Shown here: positions 29,563 through 38,282 of the stretch, in pieces
Position numbering within the stretch: position 1 is the first letter of the stretch
Layout of the letters: each line of letters starts with the position of its first letter
Assembly: GCA_018433765.1 (NCBI GenBank)
Contig: JAHDQO010000002.1
Coordinates: 62,001 to 126,000 of the forward strand
Direction of reading: 5' to 3'
DNA length: 64,000 nucleotides
From: Tissierellales bacterium
GTDB taxonomy: Bacteria > Bacillota > Clostridia > Tissierellales > Sedimentibacteraceae
The notes under the pieces: model-generated
The model's input: the letters and a program-made list of their open reading frames with translations, nothing else
Databases searched by the model: none
Told to the model about the DNA's origin: nothing
Position numbers and translations under genes: made by a program

Positions 29563-30951
29563 ATGAAAGCAATAGATATTAAAAATTTATATAACAATAG
29601 TAGTGAATATTATGATAAAACTATAAAAATTAATGGTTGGATAAGAACTCTTAGAGCATCTAAAAATTTTGGTTTTATTGAGGTTAATGATGGAACTTTT
29701 TTTAATAATATTCAAGTAGTTTTTGAGGATAGTTTAAATAACTTTGAAGATTTAAGCAAGTTACCAACTGGAAGTGCTATAGAAGTAGTAGGCAAATTTA
29801 TTGAAACTCCAAATGCAAAACAAAATTTTGAAATTAAAGCTTCTGAAATAAATATTTTAGCAGATTCAAATAGAGATTATCCCTTACAGAAAAAAAGACA
29901 TACTTTTGAGTATTTAAGAAAAATAGCCCACTTAAGACCTAGAAGTAATACTTTTTCAGCTGTCTTTAGAGTAAGATCTTCAGCTGCTTATGCAATACAC
30001 AAATTTTTTAATGAAAGAGGATTTGTATATGTACATACTCCAATTATAACTGCAAGTGATGCAGAGGGCGCAGGAGAAATGTTTAATGTTACAACTTTAG
30101 ACTTAAATAATATAAAAAAAACCGATGGTAACATGGACTATTCTAAAGATTTTTTTGGTAAGCATACTAATTTAACAGTTAGTGGACAGTTAGAAGCAGA
30201 AACTTTTGCATTAGCATATAAGAATGTATATACATTTGGTCCTACATTTAGAGCTGAAAATTCAAATACAACACGTCATGCGGCTGAATTTTGGATGATT
30301 GAACCTGAAATAGCATTTGCTAATCTAGAAGATGATATGGATTTGGCAGAAAGCATGATTAAATATGTAATAGATTATGTTATGAAAGATGCGAAAGAAG
30401 AAATGGAGTTCTTTAATAAGTTTATTGATAAGGGATTGTTTGATAGATTAAACAATGTGGTAAACTCAGAATTCGTTAGAATTGATTATACTGATGCTAT
30501 TGACAAATTAATAAACAGTAAAGAAGAATTTCAATATCCAGTAAGTTGGGGTATAGACTTACAAACAGAGCATGAAAGATATTTAACAGAAAAGATATAT
30601 GGTAAACCTGTATTTGTAATTAATTATCCTAAAGATATTAAAGCTTTTTATATGAGACTAAATGATGACAATAAAACAGTTGCAGCTATGGACTTGTTAG
30701 CACCAGGAGTGGGTGAAATAATAGGTGGAAGTCAAAGAGAAGAAAGATTAGATGTACTTATCAAGAGAATGGATGAAATGAATATCCCTAAAGAAGATAT
30801 GTGGTGGTATTTAGATCTAAGAAAATACGGCGGAGTTGAACATGCTGGATATGGTCTTGGATTTGAAAGACTTATTATGTATTTAACTGGAATGGGTAAT
30901 ATAAGAGATGTTATTCCATTTCCGAGAACTACAAAAAATGCAGAATTTTAA
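29563..30951 (+). CDS. asnS: Asparaginyl-tRNA synthetase
   Basis: A class II synthetase that charges tRNA-Asn. An N-terminal OB anticodon-binding domain (to about residue 100) is followed by the catalytic core with motif 2 [21 protein letters not shown] (abbreviated) and motif 3 [13 protein letters not shown]. The inserted stretch around [18 protein letters not shown] is typical of AsnS. Length 462 is normal. It is 9 nt after thiN with AGGAGG. There is no room for a T-box leader, so it is expressed with the upstream operon. Confidence 0.96.
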   Translation: MKAIDIKNLYNNSSEYYDKTIKINGWIRTLRASKNFGFIEVNDGTFFNNIQVVFEDSLNNFEDLSKLPTGSAIEVVGKFIETPNAKQNFEIKASEINILADSNRDYPLQKKRHTFEYLRKIAHLRPRSNTFSAVFRVRSSAAYAIHKFFNERGFVYVHTPIITASDAEGAGEMFNVTTLDLNNIKKTDGNMDYSKDFFGKHTNLTVSGQLEAETFALAYKNVYTFGPTFRAENSNTTRHAAEFWMIEPEIAFANLEDDMDLAESMIKYVIDYVMKDAKEEMEFFNKFIDKGLFDRLNNVVNSEFVRIDYTDAIDKLINSKEEFQYPVSWGIDLQTEHERYLTEKIYGKPVFVINYPKDIKAFYMRLNDDNKTVAAMDLLAPGVGEIIGGSQREERLDVLIKRMDEMNIPKEDMWWYLDLRKYGGVEHAGYGLGFERLIMYLTGMGNIRDVIPFPRTTKNAEF

Positions 30952-30983
30952 TAACGGCAAAGCTAAGCCGTTATTTTTTTTGT
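30950..30983 (+). terminator. Terminator after asnS
   Basis: AATAACGGC (30950-30958) pairs with GCCGTTATT (30967-30975), loop of 8 nt, followed by seven T. It overlaps the last base of the asnS stop codon. Confidence 0.88.
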
Positions 30984-31034
30984 ATCTTTTTAACAGTAAT
31001 CGAATAATATATTATAAGAGTATGAGGTGATTTT

Positions 31035-31217
31035 TTGAATATATTAAAAAATTTTAGAAAACGATGTAAAAAATTTTTATTTACAGAAATAATAGGATGT
31101 ATGATAGCAATAATTGGAGCTTTAATCATTATACAAGTACTACCAATTCAAATATGGTTATTAATATTAGGAATATTACTAGTCTTATTAGGATGTGCAC
31201 TTATTAAATTTATATAA
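31035..31217 (+). CDS. Small membrane protein, unknown function
   Basis: I do not recognise this 60-residue protein. It has a basic N terminus (NFRKRCKKFLF) followed by two closely spaced hydrophobic segments at about 16-34 and 37-58, forming a likely hairpin in the membrane. The start is TTG at 31035, 4 nt after GAGGTGA at 31024-31030, which supports translation. It is a single gene between the asnS terminator and a convergent terminator with rpmB. In B. subtilis the sporulation peptide gene spoVM lies between thiN and rpmB. This protein is in that position but does not resemble SpoVM. Confidence 0.62.
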   Translation: MNILKNFRKRCKKFLFTEIIGCMIAIIGALIIIQVLPIQIWLLILGILLVLLGCALIKFI

Positions 31218-31261
31218 ATTACATTTTTGAGTTATATGCTGATAAATATTTCTCTATAAAA

Positions 31262-31285
31262 AAATAATGGCGTTAGCCATTATTT
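31262..31285. terminator. Bidirectional terminator between the small membrane gene and rpmB
   Basis: AAATAATGGC (31262-31271) and GCCATTATTT (31276-31285) form a perfect 10-bp stem with a GTTA loop. A-rich and T-rich flanks serve both strands. Confidence 0.8.
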
Positions 31286-31292
31286 ATTAAGC

Positions 31293-31484
31293 TTAAATAA
31301 CTCGTTCAACTTTACCAGATCTTATGCATCTAGTGCAAACAAATTTCTTTTTTGGAGTACCATTTTCCATAACTTTTATTCTTCTAACATTTGGTTTCCA
31401 AATTCTTTTTATTTTCTTATCAGAGTGAGTTATTCTGTGACCAGAAATTTTGCCTTTTCCACATATCTCACAATATTTTGCCAT
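31293..31484 (-). CDS. rpmB: 50S ribosomal protein L28
   Basis: L28 is a small basic protein of the large subunit. The 63-residue copy keeps two CX2C pairs (CEICGKG and CTRCIRSG), so it is the zinc-binding C+ form. The start ATG at 31484 has GGAGGTG upstream. It is transcribed alone on the minus strand, divergent from the asp23-like gene, the same arrangement as in Bacillus. Confidence 0.95.
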   Translation of the reverse strand: MAKYCEICGKGKISGHRITHSDKKIKRIWKPNVRRIKVMENGTPKKKFVCTRCIRSGKVERVI

Positions 31485-31649
31485 GTTTACACCTCCTATT
31501 AAACAAAATGTATTATAATTATGATAATATCAAAATTCAACTTTTTAATTTTACCATTAAAAGATATATATTGCAATAATAAATTTAAATTAGTATAATA
31601 ATTTCTATAGTAACTATGATATAATATAAAAGAGTTAGGAGGGAAAAGT

Positions 31650-32006
31650 ATGTCAGTAAAAATAATAAACGAAAATGGTAGCTTATTAATAGATGATCAG
31701 GTAATCGCTACAATAGCAGGTGTATCTGCAATGGAGTGTTATGGTATTGTAGGTATGGCAAGTAAAAATGCTACAGAAGGTTTTTTTGAACTTGTAAAAA
31801 AAGAGCAATTGACTAGAGGAATAAAAGTGAATGTAAAGGAAAATAAAGTCATATTAGATTTACATGTTATTGTTCAATTTGGTGTAAAAGTATCTGTAGT
31901 AGCAGAGAACATAATTTCAAAAGTAAAATATAATGTCGAGAATTTTACTGGCCTCGAAGTAGAAAAAGTTAATATATATGTTCAAGGAGTAAGAGTGCAA
32001 AAGTAG
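31650..32006 (+). CDS. Asp23/Gls24 family envelope stress protein
   Basis: A 118-residue protein of the Asp23/Gls24 family (B. subtilis YloU), thought to link to membrane or lipid metabolism. The family core is visible in ATIAGVSAMECYGIVGMA, GIKVNVKENKVILDLHVIV (abbreviated) and VEKVNIYVQGVRV. It has AGGAGGG upstream. It precedes the FakA-like gene by 16 nt, as in most Firmicutes, suggesting a shared function. A TATAAT at 31620-31625 may be its -10 box. Confidence 0.92.
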   Translation: MSVKIINENGSLLIDDQVIATIAGVSAMECYGIVGMASKNATEGFFELVKKEQLTRGIKVNVKENKVILDLHVIVQFGVKVSVVAENIISKVKYNVENFTGLEVEKVNIYVQGVRVQK

Positions 32007-32022
32007 CTGAAGGAGGATTATC

Positions 32023-33633
32023 ATGAAGTATATTGATAATAAGATGTTAAAGAAAATATTTTTAGGTGCAGCTACGTACTTGGAAAACAATAAAAGTACA
32101 GTTGATGCATTGAATGTATTTCCAGTTCCTGATGGAGACACGGGAACTAATATGAATTTGACAGTACAATCTGCAATAAAAGAAATAAATAATCTAAGCG
32201 AAAGTAGTATAGAAAAAATTGCACTAGCCGCAGCAAATGGATCTTTAATGGGTGCGAGAGGAAATTCAGGTGTTATCTTATCTCAGTTATTTAGAGGATT
32301 AGCTAAGGAGCTTAGAGGTAAAGATAAAATTGACACTAGGATAATGGCTGAATCTTTTAAATCTGCAACAGATACAGCATATAAAGCAGTTATGAAGCCT
32401 GTAGAAGGAACAATCTTAACTGTGGCAAGAGAAAGTGCTGAAAAATCAATTGAAATAAGTGAGAATGAAGATAATGTAGTTATATTTCTTGAGGATGTAA
32501 TTAAAAAAGCAAAGAAAACTCTAGAAAAAACTCCTGAAATGTTAGAAGTACTAAAACAAGCTGGAGTTGTTGATGCTGGTGGTAAAGGATTAATATATTT
32601 GTTAGAAGGTGCTTTGCTAAGCCTTAAGGGAATAGAAATTAAGAAAGAAGAAGCATCAGATTATGAAATTCAAAACACTGATAAAGAAATTTTAGATTTT
32701 GTTAGTGAAGATGAAATTTTATTTACATACTGTACAGAATTTATTATTAATAATACAACACGAAACTATAAAGAATTTCTAAGTATTATTGAAGATAAAG
32801 GAGATTCAATAGTTTGTGTTGGTGGAGAGGGCATTATCAAAGTTCACATACATACTAATGACCCGGGATTAATATTGAGCAAAGCTGTTAAATTTGGTGA
32901 ATTAATTAATTTGAAAATAGAAAATATGAAAGCTCAATATAGAGAGTTAAGTAAAAAACCTGTATCTACACAAAAGAAAAAATACGGTTTTGTTGCTGTA
33001 GGTATGGGAGATGGTATAAAAAAAGTATTTAAGGATTTAAAAGTAGATACATTTATAACTGGTGGTCAAACTATGAATCCTAGTACTGAAGATATTTTGA
33101 GTGCTACTAAAGAAATAAATGCAGAACATATAATTATATTACCTAATAATAGTAACATAATTTTAACAGCAAACCAGGCTAAAGAAATTTCTGAAAAAGA
33201 TATAAATGTAATTAATACAAAGACTATACCTCAAGGTATAGCTTCAATGCTTGCGTTTAATGAAGAATTAAGCATTGATGAGAATGTTTCAAATATGGAA
33301 GAAGCAATTAAAGATATAAAAACAGGTCAAGTTACATTTGCAGTGAGAGATACAGTAATTAATGATTTAGAAATAAAAAAAGATAATATAATATCACTTT
33401 TTGATGGTCAAATTGTAGCTCATGGAGATAAAATTGAAGAGCAGACACTTGAATTAATTGAAAAGATGATAGATGAAGACAGTTATTTAATAACAATCTT
33501 CTATGGTAAAGATATTGATAAAGAAGAAGTTACTAGGCTAACAGAAAAAGTTGAAGAGATAGCAGAAGATTGCGATATAGAATTTATATATGGTGGTCAG
33601 CCTCTATATTATTACATTATTTCTGTAGAATAA
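32023..33633 (+). CDS. DAK2-domain fatty acid kinase-like protein (FakA/YloV)
   Basis: FakA is the ATP-binding subunit that phosphorylates fatty acids bound to FakB partners. The N-terminal DAK2/DhaL domain has the Mg-ATP motif FPVPDGDTGTNM and GARGNSGVILSQ. The middle domain and the C-terminal DegV-like DUF1949-type part complete 536 residues, as in B. subtilis YloV. No fakB is visible here. It follows the Asp23-like gene and precedes recG, the conserved order. PlsX elsewhere in this window would use the acyl-phosphate product. Confidence 0.92.
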   Translation: MKYIDNKMLKKIFLGAATYLENNKSTVDALNVFPVPDGDTGTNMNLTVQSAIKEINNLSESSIEKIALAAANGSLMGARGNSGVILSQLFRGLAKELRGKDKIDTRIMAESFKSATDTAYKAVMKPVEGTILTVARESAEKSIEISENEDNVVIFLEDVIKKAKKTLEKTPEMLEVLKQAGVVDAGGKGLIYLLEGALLSLKGIEIKKEEASDYEIQNTDKEILDFVSEDEILFTYCTEFIINNTTRNYKEFLSIIEDKGDSIVCVGGEGIIKVHIHTNDPGLILSKAVKFGELINLKIENMKAQYRELSKKPVSTQKKKYGFVAVGMGDGIKKVFKDLKVDTFITGGQTMNPSTEDILSATKEINAEHIIILPNNSNIILTANQAKEISEKDINVINTKTIPQGIASMLAFNEELSIDENVSNMEEAIKDIKTGQVTFAVRDTVINDLEIKKDNIISLFDGQIVAHGDKIEEQTLELIEKMIDEDSYLITIFYGKDIDKEEVTRLTEKVEEIAEDCDIEFIYGGQPLYYYIISVE

Positions 33634-33670
33634 TTATATATTTTAAGCAGTTCTTTTTCAGGGGGTAAAC

Positions 33671-35722
33671 ATGCTTAATGATATTAATGTACAATATTTA
33701 AAAGGAGTAGGACCAAAGAGGGTAGAGAAATTAAATAAATTGGGGATATTTACAATTGATGATTTGTTAGAATATTATCCAAGAAAATATGAAGATAGGC
33801 GTAAAACAAGAAAAATTTCTGATGTTACAGATGGTGAAAAAGTCTTATTAAAAGTAAAGATTGTAAATTATCCTAGTATATTTAAACCTAAAAGAAAGTT
33901 AAGTATTTTAAAAGTTGATGCAAAAGATGAAACTGGTTTTGTTTTAATAACATGGTTTAACAAAGATTATTTGAAAGATAAAATAAAAATAAATGAATAT
34001 TATAATATCTTTGGAAAGATAAAAATAAGCTATGGTAAAATTGAAATTATTAATCCTGATATAGAATTAGCTAATGATATGACCATTGCAGGAAAAATAA
34101 TGCCTATATATCCATTAACATATAATTTGACAAACAATGAATTAATTAAAATAATTAATAATGCAATAAAGTTTCATAAACATGACATAATTAATGTGAT
34201 ACCAGAAAGTATAATTAATAAATATTCTCTTTTAAATAAGAGAGAGGCTGTTGAGTTTATTCATTTTCCTTTAGACAGAATTACGTATTTAAAAGCAAAA
34301 AAGACATTAGCTTTCGAAAAATTATTGATTTTGCAATTGGGTCTTTTAACCATCAAGAGTAGATTAAGCAATAACATGGATGGTATTTCATTTAGTGATA
34401 AAGGATTATCTGAAGAATTTATTAAAAATTTACCATTTACATTGACTAATGCACAAATTAAGGTTATAAAGGAAATAAAGAAAGATATGACCAATAGCAA
34501 GCCTATGAATAGACTTATCCAAGGTGATGTAGGTTCAGGAAAGACAATAGTAGCTGTTGTTGCAATGTTAAATGCAGTAAGTTCAGGATATCAAACAGCT
34601 ATGATGGCACCTACAGAAATATTGGCTATGCAGCATTACAAAACTATTACAAGCTATACTAATGAATTGGGTTTAAAAGTTGAATTTTTATCAGGGTCTA
34701 CGAAGCAAAATAAAAGAAAAGAAATATTAGAAAATTTGAAATCTGGTCTTATAAATATATTAATAGGAACTCATGCAATAATTGAAAAAGATGTAATATT
34801 TAAAAATATAGGAGTAGTTGTAACTGATGAACAGCATAGATTTGGAGTAAGGCAAAGAGCTTTATTGTCAAGTAAAGGTTTAAACCCGGACATATTAGTA
34901 ATGACAGCAACACCAATACCAAGAACATTAGCCTTGATGTTTTATGGTGACTTAGATATATCCATAATAGATGAACTACCACCAGGTAGGCAAGTTATTA
35001 AAACATATTCAGTTGGAGAAAGTAAGAAGGAAGATGTATTTAAGTTTGTAAAGGATAGAATTTGTGAAGGAAGGCAAGCTTATATTGTTGCTCCTTTAAT
35101 TGAAGAATCAGATAAAATGGAACTAGATTCAGCGGTAGAAATATATGAGAAATTGTCAAAATCATATTTTAATGAATATAATATAGATCTTTTACATGGA
35201 AAAATGAAAAATAATGAAAAAGAAGAAGTAATGAAAAAATTTTATAATGGAATTACTGACATTTTGGTGTCAACAACTGTAATAGAAGTAGGAGTAAATG
35301 TTCCTAATGCCGTTGTTATGCTTATTTTAAATTCTGAAAGATTCGGTCTTGCACAATTACATCAATTAAGAGGAAGAGTAGGAAGAGGCAGACATCAATC
35401 TTATTGTATTTTGGTTAACGAAAGTAAATCTAAAAAATCTAAAGAACGAATGAATATTTTAACACAGACTAATAACGGTTTTATTATATCTGAGAAAGAT
35501 TTAGAATTAAGAGGACCGGGAGAGTTTTTTGGTACAAAGCAGCATGGAATTCCAGAATATGATATAAGTGGTATAGTTAGTGATGTTAAAGTTATTCAAG
35601 AAGTGCAAATGCTGTCCAAGCAGCTATTAAAATGCAATCCTAAATTAGAAGGAAAAGAATTTGAAGTTTTAAAAACTAAAATAAAAAATCTCTTTAAGAA
35701 TGAAGAAATAGCGTTTAATTAA
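33671..35722 (+). CDS. recG: ATP-dependent DNA helicase RecG
   Basis: RecG remodels stalled forks and Holliday junctions. An N-terminal wedge/OB domain begins with the HhH-like YLKGVGPKRVEKLNKLG and spans to about residue 240. The helicase core has Walker A QGDVGSGKT near 288, the DEQH box and the C-terminal motifs LHGKMKNNEKEEVM and QLRGRVGRGRHQSYC. Length 683 is normal. It follows the FakA-like gene by 37 nt and precedes rsmD. Confidence 0.96.
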   Translation: MLNDINVQYLKGVGPKRVEKLNKLGIFTIDDLLEYYPRKYEDRRKTRKISDVTDGEKVLLKVKIVNYPSIFKPKRKLSILKVDAKDETGFVLITWFNKDYLKDKIKINEYYNIFGKIKISYGKIEIINPDIELANDMTIAGKIMPIYPLTYNLTNNELIKIINNAIKFHKHDIINVIPESIINKYSLLNKREAVEFIHFPLDRITYLKAKKTLAFEKLLILQLGLLTIKSRLSNNMDGISFSDKGLSEEFIKNLPFTLTNAQIKVIKEIKKDMTNSKPMNRLIQGDVGSGKTIVAVVAMLNAVSSGYQTAMMAPTEILAMQHYKTITSYTNELGLKVEFLSGSTKQNKRKEILENLKSGLINILIGTHAIIEKDVIFKNIGVVVTDEQHRFGVRQRALLSSKGLNPDILVMTATPIPRTLALMFYGDLDISIIDELPPGRQVIKTYSVGESKKEDVFKFVKDRICEGRQAYIVAPLIEESDKMELDSAVEIYEKLSKSYFNEYNIDLLHGKMKNNEKEEVMKKFYNGITDILVSTTVIEVGVNVPNAVVMLILNSERFGLAQLHQLRGRVGRGRHQSYCILVNESKSKKSKERMNILTQTNNGFIISEKDLELRGPGEFFGTKQHGIPEYDISGIVSDVKVIQEVQMLSKQLLKCNPKLEGKEFEVLKTKIKNLFKNEEIAFN

Positions 35723-35740
35723 AATGAAAGAGAGTGAAAC

Positions 35741-36307
35741 ATGAGAGTTATATCAGGTAATAACAAAGGGAAAACACTTTATTCACCTAATAATATGGCT
35801 ATACGACCGACAACTGATAGGATAAAAGAGACTCTTTTTAATATCATAAGTCCTATAAAAAATAATGCTGTAGTTTTAGATATATTCACTGGTACGGGTA
35901 GTATTGGAATAGAATTTTTAAGTAGAGGTTCTAAGGAATGTTACTTTATTGATGATAGTTATAAAAGTATAAAGCTAGCAAAGAGAAATATTGAAGCATG
36001 TAAATTAGAAAATAAATCAAAAGTTTATATAAATGATTTTGAAAAAGCAATAAATATATTAGGTAAAAAAAATATTAAGTTTGATTATATTTATGCGGAT
36101 CCACCATATAACAAAATTTTTGGTCAAAAAATTCTGGACAACATTATTAATGAAAGCATTCTAAAAGAAGACGGTTTATTGATAATAGAATGCGAAGAAT
36201 CAGAAAAAATTAGTATTAAAAAATATGAACTTATGTTAAAATATGAAGAAAGAAAGTATGGAAGAACAAAACTAAATTTTTTTAAGTATACTGGAGGACA
36301 AATATGA
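35741..36307 (+). CDS. rsmD: 16S rRNA (guanine-966-N2)-methyltransferase RsmD
   Basis: It methylates G966 in 16S rRNA. The Rossmann-like fold shows IRPTTDRIKETLFNI, the SAM loop LDIFTGTGSIGIEFLSRG (abbreviated) and catalytic DPPY (YADPPYNKIF). Length 188 is normal. Its stop overlaps the coaD ATG by 4 nt, a pairing conserved across Firmicutes. Confidence 0.95.
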   Translation: MRVISGNNKGKTLYSPNNMAIRPTTDRIKETLFNIISPIKNNAVVLDIFTGTGSIGIEFLSRGSKECYFIDDSYKSIKLAKRNIEACKLENKSKVYINDFEKAINILGKKNIKFDYIYADPPYNKIFGQKILDNIINESILKEDGLLIIECEESEKISIKKYELMLKYEERKYGRTKLNFFKYTGGQI

Positions 36308-36792
36308 GAGTTATGTATTCGGGTAGTTTTGATCCTATTACATACGGACATTTAGATTTAATTAAAAGGTGTTCAGAAAAATTTGATGAAGTAATAGTAA
36401 CTGTATTTGATAATAATTCAAAAAAACATTTGTTTAGTGCTCATGAAAGGAAAAAATTAGTTGAGGGCGCTGTTGAAAGTGTAGTGAAAAACAAAAATAT
36501 AAAGGTTGATTTAACTAGTGGAATGTTAGTTGAATATGCTAGAAAAAATTGTATTAATCTTGTAATTAGAGGATTAAGAGCGGTTTCAGATTATGAATAT
36601 GAATTAAAAATAGCTTCAATTAATAAGCATTTATATCCCGAACTAGAAACAATATTTATGGTAGCATCTGCAGAGTATTCTTTTATAAGTTCAAGTATTG
36701 TAAAAGAAGTTGCTATGTTAGGCGGTGATATCTCAAAACTGGTTCCGCTAAATGTTTTGCAAGAAATAAATAAAAAATTTGGGAGGAATTGA
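36304..36792 (+). CDS. coaD: Phosphopantetheine adenylyltransferase
   Basis: It joins ATP and 4'-phosphopantetheine to form dephospho-CoA, the penultimate step of CoA synthesis. The nucleotidyltransferase motif GSFDPITYGHLDLI has the HxGH-type TYGH, and the C-terminal YSFISSSIVKEVA is the second motif. Length 162 is normal. GGAGG lies just upstream in rsmD. The product is needed for acyl carrier protein modification (acpP is in this window). Confidence 0.97.
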   Translation: MRVMYSGSFDPITYGHLDLIKRCSEKFDEVIVTVFDNNSKKHLFSAHERKKLVEGAVESVVKNKNIKVDLTSGMLVEYARKNCINLVIRGLRAVSDYEYELKIASINKHLYPELETIFMVASAEYSFISSSIVKEVAMLGGDISKLVPLNVLQEINKKFGRN

Positions 36793-36794
36793 TT

Positions 36795-37238
36795 ATGGAG
36801 ATAATAACTCTTATAGAAAAAATAGAAGACATAGTGGAAGAAGCTTCAAAAATACCTATGTCAAATAAAGTTGTCGTTGATAAAGAAGAAATTTTAGATC
36901 TTATCAAAGATATTAGAATTAAATTACCAGATGAAATAAAACAAGCTTCATGGATAAAGGAAGAAAGACAGAGAATATTGTCTGAAACAAAAAATGAAGC
37001 AAACAATATAATAACTGATGCGAGAAGTCAACAAGAAAATTTAATTAATGAACATGAATTAACAAAAATAGCAGAGCTTAAAGCAGAAGAAATTATTGAA
37101 ACTGCAAAAAGTAATGCATATGAAGTTAAAAGTGGGACGCTTGAGTATTGTGATGATTTATTAAAAAAAGTTCAAAATGATCTTCAGACCATAGTAACCA
37201 CATTAGATGAAAATAGAAATGAGTTGAGAGAACTTTAA
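36795..37238 (+). CDS. Coiled-coil protein resembling ATPase stalk subunits, function unknown
   Basis: A 147-residue, highly charged, mainly helical protein. The region from about residue 55 to 120 has the Ala/Glu-rich heptad-like pattern (TKNEANNIITDARSQQ, AEEIIETAKSNAYEV) also seen in DivIVA-type and V-ATPase subunit H/F0 b proteins. There is no membrane segment. I chose the ATG at 36795, 8 nt after GGGAGG, over a TTG at 36789. It follows coaD by 2 nt, as often in Clostridia, and ends at a convergent terminator. A scaffold role is only an inference. Confidence 0.8.
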   Translation: MEIITLIEKIEDIVEEASKIPMSNKVVVDKEEILDLIKDIRIKLPDEIKQASWIKEERQRILSETKNEANNIITDARSQQENLINEHELTKIAELKAEEIIETAKSNAYEVKSGTLEYCDDLLKKVQNDLQTIVTTLDENRNELREL

Positions 37239-37250
37239 TACATATTTTTT

Positions 37251-37285
37251 AAAGTAGGTTTTTTATAAAATCTACTTTCTTTATA
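37251..37285. terminator. Convergent terminator between the coiled-coil gene and ylbJ
   Basis: AAAGTAGGTTTT (37251-37262) pairs with AAAATCTACTTT (37267-37278) with one G-U pair and a TTAT loop, followed by CTTTAT. It can serve both strands. Confidence 0.72.
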
Positions 37286-38243
37286 TTGGAAATAAAATTA
37301 GACAAAACAGACAAATAATAATAGAAATTAATCCTAATAGGAATCTATATTTAATATATTTGCCTAAATCAAAATTAAAATCATTTGTTACCGCTATAGT
37401 TTGAAAAATGATGCAAAAACCAGAAAAACTTATCAAAAAATTAATAATTAATAATTTGATTTGAACAGGAACACTTGAAGTACAAATCATGTTACATCCA
37501 TTAGTTATTTCAAAAATACCAACTATTAAAGATGAGATTATTTCATGAGTTTTTGAGTTTAAGAATAATGGATTAATTCTAGATAGAATAAGAAAATTAA
37601 TAAATTCAGAAAAAATTGAAAAAATTATTATTACTCCTCCAACAGTTAATATACTTTTTATTGATTTGTAAATCGAATTGCTAAATATTTTATCGAAAGT
37701 TAATGTATTATTTGATACAATACCTTTTGAATGCTTATAGTCACGAAAATCTTCTTTTTTACTTAAAATACCTAGAAGTAAAGCTCCAAAATAATGTGGA
37801 AGTGCAATATATTTTAACAATGAAAAATCATTAAGCATTGAAAAAACAATTACTGATGAAATAAACTGATAACTGCAGTTATTAGTAAAAGTAGTCAAAT
37901 AGTTTGCTTCAGTTGTGCTTACTTTATTATTTTTTGACATCAAATTAACTGCTAAAGCACCTGAAGGATAACCAGCTACAATACTAATAAAAAAAGGAAT
38001 AAAAGTTAAGTTACTTAAAGACAGTTTTTTTGTTAAAATTGATGAGTTTTCTAAAACTGAATACAAGAAATTATATTGAAGCAGAATGTTTGATAGTATA
38101 AACATAGGAAATAAAAAGGGTAAAATCTTGCTATACCATAAAGTAATTCCATTTATTGCTCCATTATATACTGTTTGAGGACAAATAAAAAAAGCAGTTA
38201 TAATTATAAGTATTAATATTGGAATATAATTTTTTTTAAACAT
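37281..38243 (-). CDS. ylbJ: Sporulation integral membrane protein YlbJ
   Basis: A 320-residue polytopic membrane protein with about eight hydrophobic segments, similar to YlbJ, which is made in the B. subtilis mother cell and is needed for heat-resistant spores. Typical features are the N-terminal ILPFLFPMFILSNILL and SIVAGYPSGALAVNLM, a nucleoside-transporter-like gate motif. It is preceded on the minus strand by AAGGAG. Its upstream neighbour is tmcAL, 40 nt away. A role in dipicolinate or small-molecule transport during sporulation has been suggested but is unproven. Confidence 0.87.
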   Translation of the reverse strand: MFKKNYIPILILIIITAFFICPQTVYNGAINGITLWYSKILPFLFPMFILSNILLQYNFLYSVLENSSILTKKLSLSNLTFIPFFISIVAGYPSGALAVNLMSKNNKVSTTEANYLTTFTNNCSYQFISSVIVFSMLNDFSLLKYIALPHYFGALLLGILSKKEDFRDYKHSKGIVSNNTLTFDKIFSNSIYKSIKSILTVGGVIIIFSIFSEFINFLILSRINPLFLNSKTHEIISSLIVGIFEITNGCNMICTSSVPVQIKLLIINFLISFSGFCIIFQTIAVTNDFNFDLGKYIKYRFLLGLISIIICLFCLILFPI

Positions 38244-38282
38244 AAAAAAACTCCTTATTAACTTATATTTAATAAAGAGTAT

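Noticed and set aside
29480-29563. T-box leader before asnS
   Set aside because: Only 9 nt separate thiN and asnS and no T-box sequence is visible.
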